A DNA stretch of 64,000 nt from Steromphala cineraria (taxonomy: Eukaryota > Mollusca > Gastropoda > Trochida > Trochidae). A program made the translations under genes and the position numbers. Below the pieces are notes generated by a model. The model searched no databases, was not told the DNA's origin, and saw only the letters and a program-made list of their open reading frames with translations. This document shows, piece after piece, positions 1-12,379 of the stretch; the stretch's first letter is position 1, and each line of letters begins with the position of its first letter. Where the stretch lies: contig OU744727.1 in assembly GCA_916613615.1 (NCBI GenBank), positions 18,174,093 to 18,238,092 of the forward strand. Reading direction: 5' to 3'.

Positions 1-492
1 TTTACAACCCTCGTTAGTTCACTTTACGATTTTGCGATATCTCACGCTTTGAGACGTTCATAAATGGTCTTTTTCTTTGCGTTGCCTTATGATTGAAAAT
101 AAAGAGCACGAATGACACGATGGTTCGATAAGACGAGGGGTAACTTAAACATTTTCCCCGAGTCCAAAAGGGAATATAGACTTATGCAATGTACATTGAT
201 GTACCAAACTTGTGTCGTATTTGACGTTATTACCATAGATTTATATATTTTTTGGTATCACACAAATAAGTTATTTGATATTGCGTATATTTTTGTCAAT
301 CGTTGCAGCCAGATTTAATGTCTTACAAAATGTTGTGTTGATTGTTTATATATAAACATGCATATGTTGATGAAATAAAATGTATACCATTTGATTAACG
401 GACAGAGAGTGTAGTATCGGTACGGTGTACTTGTAAATTGTTCTATTCATTCATTAGTGTGTGAGAAATCATTACCTAGGATGCAGACAATA

Positions 493-572
493 GCTCTCAA
501 GGGATCCTACTGAATTACAATTCTATTACAGAAGACTTATCAGCGATTGCTCCCGGCAGATAACTTACTATC
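493..572 (+). repeat. Recurrent ~80-bp motif, copy 1
   Basis: A degenerate block whose shared words include ctgaattacaa, tctatta, cttatcagcg and cagataacttacta. Related blocks lie at 8147-8225 and 10,486-10,565 in copy A and at 32,753-32,799, 39,912-39,980 and 41,759-41,840 in copy B. The function is unknown; it could be a relic of still older tandem duplication within the unit. Confidence 0.6.
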
Positions 573-3500
573 GAAGTTAAAAGAGCTTCTCATTTACTCA
601 AACAGTGACGGAAGGTTGACTACCTTCACGGAAATAATGATCATAATTCAAGTGTGAGGAGGTTATATATTGATTTCCGATGTATCCTGTAATTTACAAG
701 AAGATGAGGCTAAATTGTTTTGAGGATCAATGATTTACACGATGACCGTTTTATTTTATATAGATATACATCACTTAATGAACCAAAAGATTTAATGATA
801 TCTCTTTAAATAACATTTTCATTTTCGAAAATGGCAGTGTTTCGCAATTTAATCTTAAACTAGAGTAAAAGGTCTTTAAGACACAATATATAAAATACAG
901 CAAATAGTCATAGTCAATTTTAACAACATTATGGTTTCCTCTCAATTGTACGTTCTTACAGGTACTTGTGTAGAATAATAATAATATTTCTCTGGGTTTT
1001 AGGTAAAGGAGAACGCAAAAGAACACGAATTGTTGTTCATTATATTCTGAGAAATACGGCACTATAACAAGTTATGAGTTGCACTACACAATTCTGGTAA
1101 GTTCTAAGCTATGTGGTAGTTAAACAATGTCGTTTGTTAAATGGTAACAGGATGATGATTATTTTCTGTACGGACCTGCTTGGTAAATCTTTAAATACCT
1201 GCATTACTGTAACAAGCGAGTTGATGGAGTACAGTGCATTTAATCTTAATAATGTTTTAACAATGAGAAGTGGGCCCTTTCTGCTTGTTGTTTGGCATTA
1301 ATGAGTAAATGTGACCTACAAATTGCCTTATTCAAAAATAGCTTTCCTTGTAATGTGATTGCTTTTCTCAGATTGAAAACACAAGGCTGATAAAGACAGA
1401 GACAACGCAACCAACGCAACACGAAGTTTATAGCAGTAGTGCTTTTATAGCATAATTAACGACCATCAATGTTGAAGTGTTCTGAATCATTTATATGCAT
1501 TCAATAAATCGCTTTTGTTCAAATAATAATCATGACACAACATATAATCAATTGTGTTATGAGGTAGATGCAATCCATGTGCTTTGCTAAACTCAAAACA
1601 AATTTATACACACTGTTTTAATTTAAATGGTTGTACAACCTTAATCTTCAGCTACAATGTCCATTGCAAACTGTGATTGGTACACGTATGGCATGATCTC
1701 TTTAATGTGTCTCTTGGACATGACTTTATTTATACATGATGTATATTATTCTGGTGCAATGAACTCGAGTAATGATTTTCCGCATTTCGTGTTTCAATCT
1801 TTATCTAAAACATGTTTTTGTTGATTACTCTAGTAAATGATCTATTTATTTCCTAATCCATATTAACCGTTGACCTTGCATTTGTTAGTAGAAATAATAC
1901 TTTTAAGCGCAACACTAAAGAACAACTCTGATATCTGCTCTTTATACAGGGTATAGTATGCTTACTATCTCGACCTTAGAACATTGTTATAAACAATTCA
2001 CATGATCGTAGATCCTTTTCATACATGTAGTTAAAACACGAGTGAGAACTAATGGTTCAGATAATGCAATACATATTCAACAATTCCTGGACCAAGCGAA
2101 CTAGAATTGTAATTTTACATATCCCTAACAGTTAATCAAGTCTTGCATTTAGTTATTTTAGCAGCTATCTACCTATAAAGTATCTTCTTTCACACTGATT
2201 ATTAATATAGTGGGAAGGCGTTCAATAGTTACATGCACTAAACATATAGAAAAAACTTCAGGCTGTGTTTCGATGATGGGATATTTTCTGAATCAATTAC
2301 AATTACCTTTTCCGAAAAAGCTTACTGTCTGAGTTAAATGTCTTTGTTCAAATCAAACAGAGAGAAGAGGAAACCTAAATTTGATAATGACAATTTCATT
2401 ATAAGTAACGTTTTTCGTAAATAACTTGTAAATACGTGTTTATTGTTAACGTTCATATCGAGTTTAAAATACTTCTAGTTTACCATACTTCACGATCAAA
2501 CCCATAATGTGTATCAATATTGGAGAATTTTTCTTCGATGGGACTATCATGTTCGTTATCCGTAAGCAAATAAAATGCCCTGGGCTGTGTAAGTGATTTT
2601 GGACATCCATATTGATGTCTCATTTCTGGATTAGCTTGTCACATTTTCGTTGAGAAATAGCAGAAGTGACAAACCACTAAACAAGCTAATGCGATTTATG
2701 CCTAGTTGGTGAGAATTACCAATGATTTATGTAAAATTTGTAGATGCATTTTCGATAACACGATGGCCATTGTATTGTTGGGGTATCAACCAATACTTTA
2801 AGGGTGACAATGTTGTCAAAAGCAAAGGGAAACGAGTGAGAACTTCTGCAAATTGTGCAATTCAGTTTAAATATTGTAGGCGATGGATATCATCATACAT
2901 TAGGAAAAACCATTAGATTATAAATGATACAAATAAACAAAGATATAAGGACATTTGGAAATTTTAGAATAGCAATCAATCTTCATAAGTTTAACTAGTA
3001 CGTCACGATAAAATAAAACTCTTTCTTCACAAATACCTTCCCATGTAATCCACTACAAACAATAGATGATACATTAGTTGGGGTTATACCAAACCTACAG
3101 CATAAAGTTAAAATGTTCACCTGTATGGACTTGTGTTTGTTATAAAATATTCATAGTTTCATGTTACACTCGGTTTAATCAGACATAATGTCTTCGCTTT
3201 GTGATGAGATTTTCCAATTCAATTACTCAAATGCAAGTAAAAAAGTAAAAAAAATACTTGCAAATACAAACCTGTGTTAAGATAGAAAATGAAAATTCAT
3301 TAATAATAAGATTATTATTAAGATTAAACTACAAAAATAGTTACAATAGTTACAATATAGTTACAAAACTAGTTACAATATCACAGTGCTTTGTTATGAA
3401 AATATAATTTTCAAAAAGAGAATATATAAATCCTTCAACATCAATTGTCCAAAGTCCAATATAAGTGATGATGAGTGAAATTCACTGATTCAATGATAAA

Positions 3501-4344
3501 TGTAGAAGGTAACTATTTAAATATATGACATAGTTCATATCATAACTCAATATACTCAATATCTTGACCCATTTAATTGCAATATGAGCATGGTGTAGAT
3601 ATAATATGGATTATAATGTTAACGATTACATAGTTAAACATAAACGAATGAAAGACAGTTCGAGGGTTCGAAAAAAATGAAAATACATTCCAAATCTCAA
3701 AAGACTTCTTTCATGGTGACACTGAAATGTATCTGTATATAATGTCAAAAACATAGTAAAAATCGCCGTAGAATACTTGGAAGGCTATTCATTTGTAACA
3801 TGTCAAAGCAAAACCCCAGACGGTTACGAAGCAGATTGAAGTATAGAAGAAGGTTGTAAAACGTGGCACTTACGTTTGGATTACACCCAACGGTTCATTA
3901 AAACTATGCCTCTCAAAAATATGAAATATAGTGTACAACTTGCACACTTATATTGCAGTTATTTATGCTGAATCTAAATAATAAAATGATGTTATAAAAC
4001 AACTCTGATCTTGTTATTGAAAACTGCATGTTTATGAAATATTCTGATGGTTATTTAAATGTAGGTTCTGGACAAGAAGCGTAAAATATATTCTGTACAA
4101 CAAACTCGTGCGTAAGACTAGTTAGTACATAGGTGTTCTGAATATATTCATGTAATAATTCTTGTTATTTGAAACAGGTGTTGTGTAACCAAAAGAGTAA
4201 TTCAACGATAGTGACGTCATAATGTCGTACTACGGAGCTTGCGAAGTTTGAGTGAATGTCGAGAGTTTAGAAACCTTTTTGTTTACATGTAGTTTCAGTT
4301 TTTATATCATAAACGCTTTACATCATCAAGCCAACTACTGAATT

Positions 4345-4412
4345 TGTAGCGTTCGTCTCGAGACTTTTAGCAAGGACGGTTGAGCCGTTCAAATCCCACG
4401 TCACTGTCATCA
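4345..4412 (+). repeat. tRNA-like B-box fragment
   Basis: The word ccgttcaaatcccac at about 4387 fits a Pol III B box or T arm, preceded by gcaaggacggttgag. No convincing A box is seen at the expected distance, so it is probably a piece of a tRNA-derived SINE and not a tRNA gene. Confidence 0.25.
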
Positions 4413-5099
4413 AGCTTGACGATCTCTTTTGCCTAGATCTACAGTACTGACAGCAGCGTCGTTTTATTTGCTTATGTCTTGGTTTAAACCAATTCTGTAC
4501 GTAAATGATTGTTTACAAGTAGGATTTCATATAGAGGTGAAGATAATGCTAACGGAAAACTGGACTATAACCTACCTCACTAGTGTATCATTACGCAATT
4601 ATGTTGATCGTTGTTTCAAAGAAATAGAAATTCCTTTTTGTTTGTAATAAAAAGATCACAAAACTCCTGAATGTTGAATATCGAAAATAATTCAACGAGA
4701 TATTTTCAAATGTTTTGATTTATTCACGAGTAAAAGCGTTATGAAATCTCTTTATATTTGATTACAATGTACATAGTGTTTCCTGTAAAATGTGATTTAA
4801 ACATATTTTATTCATGAAATGTATACATGAATGGATTGGCCAACAAGCTCCGAAGGGCTCTGATCCGCTCCTGTAAAATGTGAACGGTTTAACAAAATGA
4901 AATATTTCGTCGTACTAATACGAAACAGGTGTATTGGAGGTGTCAAACGTTTATCAAAATAAATATGTAAATAATAAAAGTATCGAAAAAGGAGATATTC
5001 AAAGCATTGTTTTATAATGATGTGTAAGATGGAAGCAATAGGACCTAGTGTGGGGGTTTTCGATATTATAAAGATAATCATTCATGTAAGGATATTGTG

Positions 5100-5508
5100 T
5101 TATTGCTTTGGGGTCCAGAGACCCCAAAGTTATGTAACAGTTGATATTGAAAACGAATGGCAGAAGTTTCTCTCTATATTACTCTTGGAAACTTCAAAGA
5201 GACGTTTCAGCCAATGATATTTGTTTTAAGCATATCCTGGTATTTCAAATATCCAATGGACAGAGCTGTAGCAAATTTATACCCACGTGACAATGTGGGT
5301 GGTACGAAATAATTGGCAAGATTTAATTTGGAAACCGATTATTATAATAATGTTATGATGTAAAATGTATCGTATATTTTCAACATTATATGGGTGAGCG
5401 TTTACACCCTTGATAAATATCAATTTTACATATGCATGTGAGCTGTTTTGTAGTTATTCGGTGTATTTTTGCGTTCCACATTCGGAAGCGACATTCCATT
5501 TTTGTATC
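5100..5508. repeat. ~405-bp duplicated block, copy 1
   Basis: Aligns over its full length with 7296-7699. Shared words include attgctttgggg, cttggaaacttcaaagag, agcatatcctggtattt, caatggacagagctgtagca and acgaaataattgg. Flanks outside the block do not match. One frame gives a peptide ending ...MDRAVANLYPRDNVGGTK before a stop, matched by the same frame in the second copy. I do not recognise it, and many of the differences change amino acids, so it is probably an unclassified mobile block or a decayed exon. Confidence 0.65.
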
Positions 5509-6639
5509 AACTAGGAATTCGGTTCCTTCAATTTGTTTTCTATAACGCGAGCGTTGAATGTCCCGCATTGTCAGTGACTAACGTTCACTTAATGCATCTC
5601 ATCGCTTCACGAAAAAAATGGTACTGAACAGGCCATTTTCAAATTTCGTGTTTCAAAACATAACGTAATGGATGATTTATTTACGATTAAAGGTGTCTTT
5701 CGAAGAAAATATCGACATAGGGCCTAAAGTATGATAAAATATTCTTAAATGTCATCCTATAACATAATGAAAATTATGAACTTGTAGCTGAGATCATTTC
5801 AAAATTTATCAGCAAATTTCGGCTGTAATTCGATCAACACTCAATTAAGGAAAAATATTCTTGCAACATGTAATTAATCTGAAAGTCAATGGGAAATTCG
5901 TCAGCTTTTAAACTAAATTTGCGGGTATTGGAAAACAATGGATCCCGGAAAGCTTGCTAGCTCGACTATTTATTTTATAATTAATCACTGGTTCTTGTCA
6001 GCTATCTTTAAAGCAACATAAATTTGTTTTACGGTATTAATGTTTAAAACATTATATCATAATTGAGATAGGAGACGTATCTGTCATTGTTGGAATTTAA
6101 GCGGAACGAACGAGATGTTTTACTATGTACATAAAGTGTACGGATAACTATCAAAACAAAGAGCAAAGAACATGTATGCGTCTCCAATTGGAACAATTTA
6201 TTCATGTTAAAGTCCCCGTGCCCATCCTCCCTAACCTTAATCTCCTGGTTCCTATAGTGATACATAACCGGGTGCCCCAAAGTTTGCCTTTTTAAAGGCT
6301 TTTCTTGTTTGATAAATGTTTTACCTGCCAACTGTTAAATTGGCAAAATGACGACGTAGAATTTTATGTGTCCTATTAAAACATAAATTTACTGAAAGAA
6401 GAAAAGATAAACCCATATCGTTAAGATTGTGTAAACTTGAAAAAGGATCTTATTGAGGATGAACTTAACTTCATGTTCAAATGTTTCAAATGTTGGATTT
6501 CAGAAAGACGTACATTACTTACAAAAAGATTTTTGAAAGTCAAAACTTAAAATTCTTCATATCCAATTGATATTCATAAGAGATAAACTTCCTCCATATT
6601 CAATATGTGTATCATCAAATGTACTTAACATTGTAAATA

Positions 6640-6740
6640 TCAACTTTTTCTCAAATCTAATTTTGTTTTATTTGATATATTTGATTTGTAGGAGTGCTGA
6701 AGGCCTTTTACCAAATAAATAATTGGATTGAACTACAGAA
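6640..6740 (+). repeat. Possible old LINE 3' tail (copy A)
   Basis: The sequence ggcctttt-accaaataaataattggattgaa resembles the 3' ends of many invertebrate non-LTR retrotransposons. The same tail is present at 38,776-38,823 in copy B, so it predates the duplication. No coding part is recognised upstream. Confidence 0.35.
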
Positions 6741-7295
6741 AGCAGCAAGCATTAATCAATCTCCCATTTCAAATCACACTAAATTGCCAGACAGGGGAAT
6801 CATCAAGTCTCTAAGGTGTGATCATTTTGTCTGTCGGGAACCTGATGTATTGCAGGATTTAGTCCAATAAGGCTTTAGGCTGACTTTAGTTAAGTTTTAG
6901 TGGCCAATATTGCAATAAATATGGGTAAGATCAAATGTGTTGTATCAATGTTCAAACAGCTTTTTATTTATGAAAGATATTTTATCTTTCTTTTTCTGAA
7001 CTTATCATAAAAAAGACGATTTTTGTTTGTGAAATATACTGAATTGGAGTTTTGATATTGCTGTAATGACATTATGGTGATTCATAATAAAGAACGTACA
7101 ATTAACAATTCATGGTCTTGGACATATCTATGATAATGTATCTAATAACTATTTATGGCAGCCGTGTATTGTCCTTTAAGCATAGTAAATGAAATAAAGA
7201 CTTTGCACTGTTTTCGCGCTCTTTAAGCTTTCAACCTGTTAAAGAACTTAATTTCGTTGGCTAAAAATAGTTTAGATAGATTCTTAATTTATCCC

Positions 7296-7699
7296 TTATT
7301 GCTTTGGGGCCCAAAATGCTCAAAGTTAATTTATATTTGGTATCTAAAACCCATTGCAGAAAGTTTTTCCTATATTCCTCTTGGAAACTTCAAAGAGAAG
7401 TTTCAGCCAATGATATTTGATTTAAGCATATCCTGGTATTTCGAACGACCAATGGACAGAGCTGTAGCAAAATTGTACTCACGAGACCATGTGGGTGAAA
7501 CGAAATAATTGGTAAGCTTCCTGATTCCATAATAATGTAATGATCTTACAATATCTTATATTTTCAACAATATTTTGATAAGCGTTTACACACTTAATAA
7601 ATATCAGTTATGCACATACACGTATGAACGATTTTTTTTGTAGTTAATAGACGTATTATTTGCATTCCTCATTCGGAAACTACGTTCCAGTTTTGTATT
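7296..7699. repeat. ~405-bp duplicated block, copy 2
   Basis: The second copy of the block at 5100. The homologous place in copy B (39,350-39,460) goes from gttaaagaacttaatttt to aagccattagcagat without it, so it was either inserted into copy A after the large duplication or lost from copy B. The open frame (ending at 7508) contains LGNFKEKFQPMIF and MDRAVAKLYSRD and stops at the same point as in copy 1. The family is unknown. Confidence 0.65.
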
Positions 7700-8146
7700 A
7701 TCTTTATGCTGCCTTGGCGATATTCCAGCCATTAGTGGATGATGATGTGAAGCAGTGTATCTGTTGTCTTGTGCATAAATTTAAAATCTGCAAGGACAAG
7801 TGTCAGTCGAGGAATGGTATCATATATGAAGTATTCGCAAAAAGACTTAATATATAACCTCTATTTTTCAAATAAAGTGTTAAAAGTGCTCCACAGTAAA
7901 AGTCATATTTCACATAAAAACTCTTTTTATTGGCTTCGACATAGGTACAGTTTCTTGTTTATCCTCCCGATGTTACATAGAAAAAAATCAACACCCATAT
8001 TTCTAGTTAATTAACTGTTTGAGGTACAGAAAAGACTGTTTCTTCTTCTGAACCGATTTCGCTTTTGAAACAATTCCTGCGATCATGGATGACTCTGTCG
8101 GAAATCCTTAATCTGGGACAAAGCATCACTTAGATCCAGACTATAA

Positions 8147-8225
8147 CTCCCATTGGGTATTCCTGAATTACAAGTCTATTACTGGTGGCCTTATCAGCGT
8201 TTGACCCCGCAGATAACTTACTATT
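8147..8225 (+). repeat. Recurrent ~80-bp motif, copy 2
   Basis: Begins ctcccattgggtattcct and ends cagataacttactatt. It shares ctgaattacaa, tctattac and cttatcagcg with the block at 493. The 34 bp just upstream (8097-8130) are identical to 39,862-39,895, so this neighbourhood is one of the best-kept parts of the duplication. Confidence 0.6.
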
Positions 8226-9250
8226 GACGTTGAAAGGACAATGTAACTCACAACAACAGTTAAGGATAGTTGCAAATATAGGGCTTTACTGTTGTACACG
8301 ATTTGATTTAGAAGATGTAATAATTTAAGTCAATTAAGACATTATAAATGTGGCTAATCACTTAAGTTCAAACATTTTCATTTTATTCAGTAGTGAATCA
8401 AACGCCAAGATCACTCTAATTTTCATATTGTGTCAAGATAACCAGAACCAGTTATGATGCTTCTCTGAGAATAAGGTGTTGAAAAATATGCTCTATCTGA
8501 ATAACGAAAAGCTCAATCATATAACCTGGACATAAATCTTTCTCAGTTACATTCCAAATCAACACAAAATCATTTTGTGCTGAAAATAAAACACTTATTA
8601 TTGACACTAGTCTGAACTGGCGTTAAGTTGAAGTCTTGGAGATGAAATTCACATGAAATTTTCTGATTATCTATGATCATGAAACTATTTTATTTATTTT
8701 TTAAAGACAAAACATTGTGCGTTTTTCTGTAGAAGGTAGGCTTGTTTTAAATTCAAATGAAAAGAATTTTTGAATAAAGTAAGTATTGTGTTTGTCTAAA
8801 GTCTTGCTTTACTGTCTAAAACATTCAGCCTTTATCGGTATTAACAGTTAATAGTTTCTAGGCGGACATAACATTGACAAAAATAGGGCTTTGCTTACTG
8901 TATCAACGTTATGACATTTATTTTTGTTGTGATATGCAACAATAAATACTAAAATCTAGCCCGTTAAAGAACAATGAACTATTTGGAGCGTTTTGCAATT
9001 GTTTTATTCTTTGGTGATTTTGTCTATGCAAAAACGAAAGTTTTTAATTCCTTTAAAAACAACTGACTTTTTCGACTTATCATTGATTTCCATAGCTTAT
9101 TCACATACACATACTATTGCGCGATATACCACATACATGTACGAAATGAAATTGGAATCTTCAAAAACTTAAGCAGGCATCATTGAAACTTCAGGAAGGG
9201 TTGATATTGAGATATCGGCATCTCTAATTTTAGGTCACAGACCCCGCTAC

Positions 9251-9295
9251 TTAGAACAGAGGCTCGATCAACCTCTGTTGGGAGAGAATGTACCT
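9251..9295. other. Perfectly conserved 45-bp block with hairpin (copy A)
   Basis: All 45 bases are identical at 41,582-41,626 although the flanks are diverged. The block contains an 8-bp perfect stem (aacagagg at 9255-9262, cctctgtt at 9272-9279) with a 9-base loop. Such conservation in a non-coding background suggests constraint, recent gene conversion or a nested repeat. No known RNA family is recognised. Confidence 0.7.
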
Positions 9296-9329
9296 GTAAC
9301 ATCAAAATTCATACTGATGACATTATTTC

Positions 9330-9800
9330 GGGGGCGCGCTGGCCGAGTCGGCAAAATCGCCAGGCTAGCAAGCTTGACGTACCGAGTTCGAGCCCCGTCT
9401 GTGACCGGGTGTAAAAGCCTTGGAGTCAACTTTCTGTGCAGATTCTTTCAGTGTTGTCACAATCCCTAGTGTACAGTACACAACCCTGTGCACTTAAAAG
9501 AACCCACGAATCCGTTGGTAAATGACCTGATGGTGGCAACATGAAAACGTGCAGACACCTTGTTGCGGGTACAGCAACGAGTAGTAGATTTGGACAAAAT
9601 ACTGTGACTATATGTCCAAGTCCACCCAGCTGTAAGTGGGTACCTTGTAAGAATTGAGAGTGACATTAACGCTGTGCGTCACATGACTACACGTGTTCCC
9701 CGGGGAATTGAGATGGCAAAAGATGTGTCATGAAGACTGATATCCAATGACGGAGGGAAAACAAAAGCGCCTTTGAGCAGCGCTGGATATTGGCAGTAAA
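9330..9800 (+). mobile_element. tRNA-derived SINE (A only)
   Basis: The head carries a Pol III A box (tggccgagtcgg, 9340-9351) and B box (gagttcgagcc, 9384-9394) with about 32 bases between them, as in a tRNA. The body of about 400 bp has no coding potential and contains gtaagtgggtacc, a word resembling the conserved central part of some marine invertebrate SINEs (from memory, unchecked). Copy B lacks the element: agaatgtacct continues straight to ggtctaatcttaagtgagg. I could not fix the target duplication. It would be transcribed by RNA polymerase III and mobilised by a LINE. Open frames on either strand inside it are chance. Confidence 0.7.
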
Positions 9801-9867
9801 ATAATTAGTAGTATGGTATAGTATTATCTTACGTGAGGACCTCTTTTGTGATTAAATCTTGTGTGAT

Positions 9868-10420
9868 GGATAAGACATGGTCAACGGGCATTATCAATTA
9901 TAAAGGCTGTATAAAGGCGAGATATTATTTATAATGTCCACGGACCATGTCTTATCTATGTTAGAAACTGCCAACTAGTTATGATAACATTGATATGACT
10001 GATAACGTGAAAGGATGGGAAATAACAGAGGCGGCCGTAAAATATAGAAAAAAAAGACCTATATAAGAGGACCTTTCAAAAGACCTCTGTCGGCGCTGTC
10101 ATAATAGCTCAGTAGTCAGAGCGTCGGACTAAGCGTTCGGGAGTGTAAGAGGAGGCGTAAGAGGATGCGTATCGCTAATACATTTGCAGTTTCAAAATTA
10201 GATTTGAAATGATAGTTAGTTGCATTGCCACTTTGGCTTTAACAAATGTCATTAATTACATCGTTCCGAAGTAATTATTTGAAGAGGGATAAATCATAAT
10301 AATAACCTGCCTTGCAGGGCGATTATGTTGATAATAACCTGCATCCGAGGGACATTACTCGAATAATTTCCTTGCCGTACGAGTCAGAAGGAAGTTGACG
10401 TCACTAAAGGTTTATAATTT
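9868..10420. mobile_element. A-only segment starting with a 14-bp hairpin
   Basis: Copy B joins tttgatg directly to atacatttg, so these 550 bp are extra in A. The left end has a perfect inverted repeat, ggataagacatggtc (9868-9882) and gaccatgtcttatc (9943-9956). Inside are a tRNA-like A-box stretch (tagctcagtagtcagagcg, 10,105-10,123) and two near-repeats beginning ataataacctgc (about 10,290 and 10,331). It may be a composite of a tRNA-derived repeat and a foldback element. The class is unresolved. Confidence 0.5.
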
Positions 10421-10485
10421 GTGATACATTTGAAATGTTAGTGCTTCTTAATGTGAGAAACACATTGTTCTTATGGAGACTTGTA

Positions 10486-10565
10486 CTCCCATTGGGCTTT
10501 TTTGAATAAAAGTCCATTATGATGACCTGATATGCATTTGCTTCAGACAGATAACTTACCATTAA
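10486..10565 (+). repeat. Recurrent ~80-bp motif, copy 3
   Basis: Begins ctcccattgggctttttt and includes aaaagtccattat, atgcatttgctt and gacagataactta. It is closest to 41,759-41,840. A further shared block follows: cagctacaatgtcc occurs both at 10,882 and, with tcagctacaatgtcc, at about 1,650 downstream of copy 1. Confidence 0.55.
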
Positions 10566-10884
10566 CTGTCACAGGAAAACCTAACCCACTATGACCAAGC
10601 TAAGGCCTGGTAAAAGCCAAGGATAGGTCAATGTAATAATTTTCAAGAGCGACAATTTTTAAGGTCACCAAATTGAAAGGTTTCTTTTTGAAGATAATCA
10701 TAAACCGCAATATCCATGATGCCATGACACTGATTATTATATACAAACATTGTATGTTTTAGTTGAAGATGTATTTCAGAAATGACTTCAGGTAGATTTG
10801 TTATATAAAAAGAATTAGACGAATAAGGTTTCACTTTATTTACATACTCATTGTCACCTTAAGACTGTACACCACAATAATCAG

Positions 10885-10932
10885 CTACAATGTCCTTTGT
10901 TTGCCTGTGACAACTGTCAACTCAATGTCTGT
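10885..10932. other. Perfectly conserved 48-bp block (copy A)
   Basis: All 48 bases are identical at 42,175-42,222 (begins ctacaatgtcctttgtttgc). A weaker version starts near 1,652 (ctacaatgtcc then attgcaaactgtga). An open frame crosses it in copy A (10,897-11,115) but is not kept in copy B, so coding constraint is unlikely. Confidence 0.7.
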
Positions 10933-11187
10933 TCTTCTGACATAATGTGTAAAGACAACTACAGAGAACAAACTGTCTGCTTACATCTACAATATATGTA
11001 TGCTCTATATCGTATCACATTTTCATGTTGTTGCTGTCTTAAGAGAACATCAGTAAACACACATCACATTAAGATTAAAAAGGACACACATACAACAACT
11101 GTAGGTTATAATTGAAGCCGTTTTCTAAAATAATATCAATTGATTTAAATATTTGTTTTCAGAAGGATCCTTTACCTTGTGTATGTA

Positions 11188-11870
11188 CATTCTCGATAAT
11201 CCAGAGTTTACGTTCCGATAATATCGCCACTAACCTCCGGAACCAATATGGGCTTAATGCGATTAACAAATTACCTCCCCTTAGTTGCATAACCGTCTTT
11301 CATTAGCCAATCAGATAGGCCTCTAGTCAGAGTCAGAAATAGGAAAGAAATCATAGAGGCAGATAAACGGCGAATGAGTGAGTTGGGGTTTAACATACAA
11401 TCAGCAATTTTTTCAGCTATTAAACATGTGGATTTGCCATAAAATGGCAGAAGATCGGAGAGAAAGAAGTTCGACAGGATGAGAGAACAGATGAAAAAGA
11501 GGGATAAAAAGTAGGTTTTAGAACGACACAAATTTGGTCTGAGTTCTTCCAATTGACTTCGAAAGCTTGGGTGACGCTACCAGGAGCATGCCAGCTCCAT
11601 TTGGCATAGCTCAAGGGTCGGGGAAGCACAAAAGACACCACGACGCAATAACGTTTTGAGTCAAGTGGGATGTCATTTCTGTTTATTGACGAAGCGGGGG
11701 TGTGTCGTGAAAGAAGCCATGCGATTGGTACGCTGCTGAAGGTAGCGTAGATACCTCATTGGACAATATGTCACTAAGGGCAGGTAATTTGTGAATCGCA
11801 TTGAGCCTATATTGGTTCCAGAGGTTAGTGGAGATATAATCGGAACGTTAACTCTGGATAATCGAGAATG
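11188..11870. mobile_element. Non-autonomous DNA transposon, long TIRs
   Basis: The termini are inverted repeats of about 90 bp: the left starts cattctcgataatccagag and runs to about 11,280; the right is its reverse complement from about 11,782 to 11,870, with scattered mismatches. The element is flanked by a perfect 9-bp direct repeat gtgtatgta (11,179-11,187 and 11,871-11,879). Copy B has an empty site (catcctttatttagtgtgatg, near 42,495). Long TIRs with a 9-bp target duplication are typical of Mutator-like elements, which is the inferred class. The 500-bp interior holds short minus-strand frames (11,271-11,552 and 11,420-11,641) with no recognisable transposase; I treat them as chance. Confidence 0.85.
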
Positions 11871-12379
11871 GTGTATGTATAGATCCTATGTAACGTAACG
11901 TTAGATTATGTTATCATGACTTTAATAAACATCGTTTAAGACTAGATCATCCCGGTATGAATAAAAAACACAAAGTGTTTGATAAATGTACGATTAAGGA
12001 ACCCAGCGACTATATATTAAGAGTGAACAATTACAAAAGTAGGTAGTTGCTGTCTTTCAGGAAGTCAATAATTTTATCAGATGTGGGCTATAATTCTTGG
12101 CGTTGAGATGTTAAAATACATAATTCAATATTATGTTTAAATCTAACTGAGAAAGTTTAAGCAATTGACAAAATGCAATTATATAAGTGGGACATAAGAG
12201 TCTGAAATGATGTGCGTTTAACATCACATAATACGAAGAGGTTTTTGGCTTGATGGTTAAACATCTAAACGAAAATGATAGAATAATACATATTTGTGTT
12301 GTGATTGTTGTTCTTTGGTGTATCGATTCTATACACAATATATTGCTGTTATACATCGATAGAGCCACAAAACATGTAA

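Noticed and set aside
9330..9405. Functional tRNA gene
   Set aside because: A and B boxes are present, but acceptor pairing is poor and the sequence continues into a SINE body.
9278..9666. Frames on both strands around the SINE
   Set aside because: Non-coding SINE body; copy B lacks the sequence.
11271..11641. Two minus-strand frames of 93 and 73 codons
   Set aside because: They lie within the non-autonomous long-TIR element, overlap each other in different frames and show no transposase signature.
12111..12368. Minus-strand frame shared with 42,632-42,865
   Set aside because: The shared peptide reflects DNA-level identity between copies A and B; the frames diverge outside the anchor.
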